Assembly (NCBI RefSeq): GCF_014725735.1 | Contig: NZ_CP061368.1 | Span: 387,225 to 451,224, forward strand | DNA: 64,000 nucleotides | Direction of reading: 5' to 3' | Origin: Wenzhouxiangella sp. AB-CW3 | Lineage (GTDB): Bacteria > Pseudomonadota > Gammaproteobacteria > Xanthomonadales > Wenzhouxiangellaceae | In this document: positions 62,738-64,000 of the stretch, one piece after another | How the letters are laid out: every line of letters starts with the position of its first letter | How positions within the stretch are numbered: position 1 is the stretch's first letter | Notes under the pieces: model-generated | The model's input: the letters and a program-made list of their open reading frames with translations, nothing else | Told to the model about the DNA's origin: nothing | The model's database searches: none | Position numbers and translations under genes: made by a program

Positions 62738-64000
62738 ATGCTTGAAGTCATTATTCTTGCCGCCGGTGAAGGCAGGCGCATGAACTCGGACCGGCCCAAG
62801 GTCTTGCAGCACGTGGGTGGGCGGCCGATGTTGTCCCACTTGGTCGATACTGCCGAGGCACTTGAGCCCCGAGCCATTCACGTGGTCGTGGGGGCGGGTG
62901 CCGACCAGGTTCGGCAGGCGCTGGCCAACCGGCCGATCCGCTGGTCGGTGCAGGCGCAGCGTCTGGGTACCGGCCATGCCGCCATGCAGGCTTTGCCGGC
63001 CGTCGACCCCGGTTCACGAGTGCTGGTGCTGCCCGGCGACATGCCGCTGGTACGCCCGGCCACGCTGGCCGGCCTGCTTCAGAATGATGCCGATGTGGCC
63101 GTCTTGAGCTTCATGGCCGACAATCCGACAGGATACGGCCGCATCCTGCGCGATGGCGATGCCGTGTGGGGAATCCGCGAGGAAAAGGACGCCAGTGATG
63201 AAGAACGAACCATTAGAGAGGTCAACAGTGCCGTGCTGGTTGCTGGCGCGGGCGATCTGGCCGGGTGGCTGGACCGCGTTGGTGCCGACAACGCTCAGGG
63301 CGAATACTACCTGACCGATTGCGTGGGGCTGGCGGCCGCTGATGGCCGTCGGGTCGAGGCCGTGGTGGCCGGGGACGCCAGCGAGTTAATGGGAGCCAAC
63401 GACCGGTTGCAGATGGCTGCGCTGGAAGCTGTGTTCCAGCGGCGTGCTCGTCGGGCGCTGCTGGAGCAGGGTGCGGCGCTGGCCGATCCCGATACGGTGC
63501 AGGTGCGTGGCGATGTGGAAGTGGGGCGCGACGTATTCATCGACGTCAATGTCGTGTTGCAGGGTCGCGTCCGGCTGGGTGATGGAGTCAGCGTGGGGCC
63601 CGGCAGTGTGCTCAGCGACTGCGAACTGGCCGCCGGCACCGAGGTGCAGCCGTACTGCGTGATCGAGGGCGCAAAGACAAGCGGTGCGTGCAGCGTTGGT
63701 CCGTTTGCACGCCTGCGAGCCGGCACGGAGCTGGCCGAGGGCGTCAAGATCGGCAATTTCGTCGAAACCAAGAATGCCCGACTGGAAGCCGGGGCCAAGG
63801 CCTCCCACCTGAGCTATGTCGGCGATGCCGCGGTGGGAGCAGCGGTCAATCTCGGCGCCGGCACCATCACATGCAACTATGACGGGGTCAACAAGCACCA
63901 GACGATCATTGGCGAGCGCGCCTTTGTCGGCTCGAACACCAGCCTGGTGGCTCCGGTCGAGATTGGTGCCGGCGCCACCATTGGCGCCGGCAGCGTGATA
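62738..64000 (+). CDS. glmU: Bifunctional UDP-GlcNAc pyrophosphorylase/acetyltransferase GlmU, 3' end outside window
   Basis: 421 codons visible of about 455; the frame is open to the window end. The uridyltransferase domain starts VIILAAGEGRRMNSDRPKVL with QRLGTGHAAMQA, PGDMPL and LTDCV. The C-terminal left-handed beta-helix contains PFARLRAGTELAEGVKIGNF, KASHLSYVGDAAVG, and NLGAGTITCNYDG. It acetylates glucosamine-1-phosphate and then makes UDP-GlcNAc for peptidoglycan and LPS. The start is ATG 62738. Confidence 0.96.
   Translation, partial: MLEVIILAAGEGRRMNSDRPKVLQHVGGRPMLSHLVDTAEALEPRAIHVVVGAGADQVRQALANRPIRWSVQAQRLGTGHAAMQALPAVDPGSRVLVLPGDMPLVRPATLAGLLQNDADVAVLSFMADNPTGYGRILRDGDAVWGIREEKDASDEERTIREVNSAVLVAGAGDLAGWLDRVGADNAQGEYYLTDCVGLAAADGRRVEAVVAGDASELMGANDRLQMAALEAVFQRRARRALLEQGAALADPDTVQVRGDVEVGRDVFIDVNVVLQGRVRLGDGVSVGPGSVLSDCELAAGTEVQPYCVIEGAKTSGACSVGPFARLRAGTELAEGVKIGNFVETKNARLEAGAKASHLSYVGDAAVGAAVNLGAGTITCNYDGVNKHQTIIGERAFVGSNTSLVAPVEIGAGATIGAGSVI

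Overview
The window looks like chromosome from a high-GC gammaproteobacterium. The core gene orders lptD-surA-pdxA-rsmA and birA-coaX, an elongated single-chain sdaA, and many secreted leucine-rich-repeat proteins suggest the Chromatiales/Xanthomonadales side, possibly a Wenzhouxiangella-like organism. The placement is inference from gene content; no rRNA is present.

Left part (1-9.9 kb) is accessory. A type I restriction locus has its specificity gene cut by an IS4-family element. It carries an AbiEi/AbiEii toxin-antitoxin pair between hsdS and hsdR, with a strong palindrome just before abiEi. Next is a membrane-protein gene split in frame by an IS21-family element with a 5-bp target duplication; its istA carries two single-base frameshifts. 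An 80-bp palindromic element and a tRNA-Ile2(CAT) close this part.

10-23.8 kb is mostly housekeeping: a DUF3144 gene, bioC, comF, a secreted propeller-like protein, then a tightly overlapping minus-strand operon (glutaredoxin-like, a FakA-FakB fusion, plsY, birA, coaX, a SPOR-like gene, ubiA). Divergent sdaA and an M23 peptidase follow. The FakA-FakB/PlsY pairing implies an acyl-phosphate route into phospholipid.

23.8-33.5 kb is a tandem array of four paralogous secreted LRR proteins. Each ends in two copies of a roughly 115-residue module (SGxWYxP...GEGF...YWFTY...WM.G.G), which also occurs twice at the front of the propeller protein. One paralog is cut by the second IS4 copy (9-bp target duplication) and another has a TGG-to-TGA nonsense codon. 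A lower-GC segment (33.5-35.6 kb) holds an AAC(3)-I-like acetyltransferase, a CPBP protease and an SRPBCC protein.

35.7-50 kb: prfC, a signalling cluster (two-FHA protein with a degenerate ABC domain, Ser/Thr kinase, CsgG-SH3 lipoprotein), msrB, a methyltransferase, an HExxH lipoprotein, and lptD-surA-pdxA-rsmA.

50-64 kb: a DUF2782 gene, polA, a probable small RNA with CU-rich loops directly after polA, a 2045-residue Ig/beta-helix surface protein, three tandem tail-collar proteins with GNAT and DUF6916 genes, and the start of glmU.

Best candidates for something new are the GEGF-module LRR array, the FHA/pseudo-ABC signalling cluster, the FakA-FakB fusion coupled to plsY, the post-polA RNA, and the collar-triplet cluster.
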